Shown: one piece after another, positions 61,543-61,887 of the stretch | Layout: every line of letters starts with the position of its first letter | Numbering within the stretch: position 1 is the first letter of the stretch | Assembly (NCBI GenBank): GCA_015067925.1 | Contig: SVLN01000006.1 | Coordinates: forward strand, 1 to 61,887 | Direction: 5' to 3' | Source: Oscillospiraceae bacterium | GTDB lineage: Bacteria; Bacillota; Clostridia; Oscillospirales; Oscillospiraceae | Length of the DNA: 61,887 bases | The notes under the pieces: model-generated | The model's input: the letters and a program-made list of their open reading frames with translations, nothing else | Database searches by the model: none | Told to the model about the DNA's origin: nothing | Made by a program: the position numbers and the translations under genes

Positions 61543-61887
61543 ATGGCAAAGCAGAAATTTGAAAGAAACAAGCCCCACGTTAACATCGGCACCATCGGTC
61601 ACGTTGACCATGGCAAGACCACTCTGACCGCTGCCATCACCAAGTGGCTGGCTATGCAGGGTATGGCTCAGTTCGAAGACTACGCCAACATCGATAAGGC
61701 TCCCGAAGAGCGCGAGCGCGGCATCACCATCAACACTGCTCACGTTGAGTACGAGACCTCTGCGCGCCACTATGCTCACGTTGACTGCCCGGGCCACGCC
61801 GACTATATCAAGAACATGATCACCGGCGCTGCTCAGATGGACGGCGCTATCCTGGTTATCGCTGCTACCGACGGCCCCATGGCTCAG
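61543..61887 (+). CDS. tuf: Translation elongation factor Tu, N-terminal part
   Basis: The first 115 codons are present; the gene is cut by the window edge. [20 protein letters not shown] is followed by G1 [28 protein letters not shown] and [10 protein letters not shown]-Tu brings aminoacyl-tRNA to the ribosome with GTP. The start follows AAGGAGGATATTTCAA. Confidence 0.98.
   Translation, partial: MAKQKFERNKPHVNIGTIGHVDHGKTTLTAAITKWLAMQGMAQFEDYANIDKAPEERERGITINTAHVEYETSARHYAHVDCPGHADYIKNMITGAAQMDGAILVIAATDGPMAQ

Overview
The window looks like a chromosomal contig from an anaerobic Gram-positive Clostridia member, most probably an Oscillospiraceae/Ruminococcaceae-type gut bacterium. This is inferred from the moderately GC-rich coding style, near-consensus sigma-A promoters (TTGACA-N17-TATAAT), strong GGAGG ribosome sites, a SpoVB-like flippase, Na+-translocating decarboxylase subunits, an S-layer-homology (SLH) giant protein, and a palindromic MITE of a kind I recall from this family. 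No phage, plasmid, CRISPR array, IS element or rRNA was seen.

Layout. 1-1.3 kb: the start of a GNAT gene behind a leader-peptide region, then a LacI-type regulator divergent from a Gfo/Idh/MocA oxidoreductase (1.6-2.7 kb) with three matching operator-like palindromes between them. 2.9-8 kb: a frameshifted XRE regulator, an HD hydrolase, a nitroreductase, an unknown membrane-anchored protein with the stub of a duplicate, a zinc-ribbon/DUF2007 protein, a biotin ligase and a lipoprotein. 8.1-10.6 kb: an AlgI/DltB-type MBOAT acyltransferase with its DHHW/AlgJ-like partner. 10.6-12.2 kb: a two-gene operon matching the alpha and beta subunits of C-glycoside deglycosidase. 12.5-17.1 kb: rpoD, ppa, mgtE behind a structured leader, and an AlaX-type editing protein.

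17.15-18.1 kb: tRNA-Thr(GGT) followed by a tandem ~266-bp palindrome-rich repeat that carries copies of the tRNA 3' end. 18.1-31.9 kb: a giant (about 4,585-codon) InlB/Flg_new-type repeat protein with SpaA-like and three SLH domains, interrupted by one in-frame TAG codon. 32-34.4 kb: a transmembrane Ser/Thr kinase with a Glu-Pro stalk, divergent from a small HTH protein. 34.5-47.2 kb: mixed housekeeping and hypothetical genes (HEFGH membrane protein, DUF1508 protein, left-handed-helix acyltransferase, MITE plus an A+T-rich GNAT gene, deoxyinosine glycosylase, cytidylate-kinase-like protein, phosphoesterase overlapping a ParB-BMP fusion, pepT, pepV, SpoVB-like flippase, membrane protein, rsmE). 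47.3-49.7 kb: mini-gamma and beta subunits of a Na+ pump decarboxylase and a ZIP metal transporter.

50-61.9 kb: tRNA-Leu(GAG), then the conserved transcription/translation block rpoB-rpoC, an L7Ae-like gene, rpsL-rpsG-fusA-tuf (tuf cut by the window end).

Themes: sugar and plant-glycoside use (oxidoreductase plus C-glycoside deglycosidase), envelope building (acyltransferase pair, SLH giant protein, sensor kinase) and metal or cation handling (mgtE, ZIP). The most unusual items are the TAG-interrupted giant gene, the tRNA-tail repeat arrays, the C-glycoside deglycosidase operon, the ParB-BMP fusion, and several leaders in which RNA structure or a leader peptide overlaps the ribosome site.
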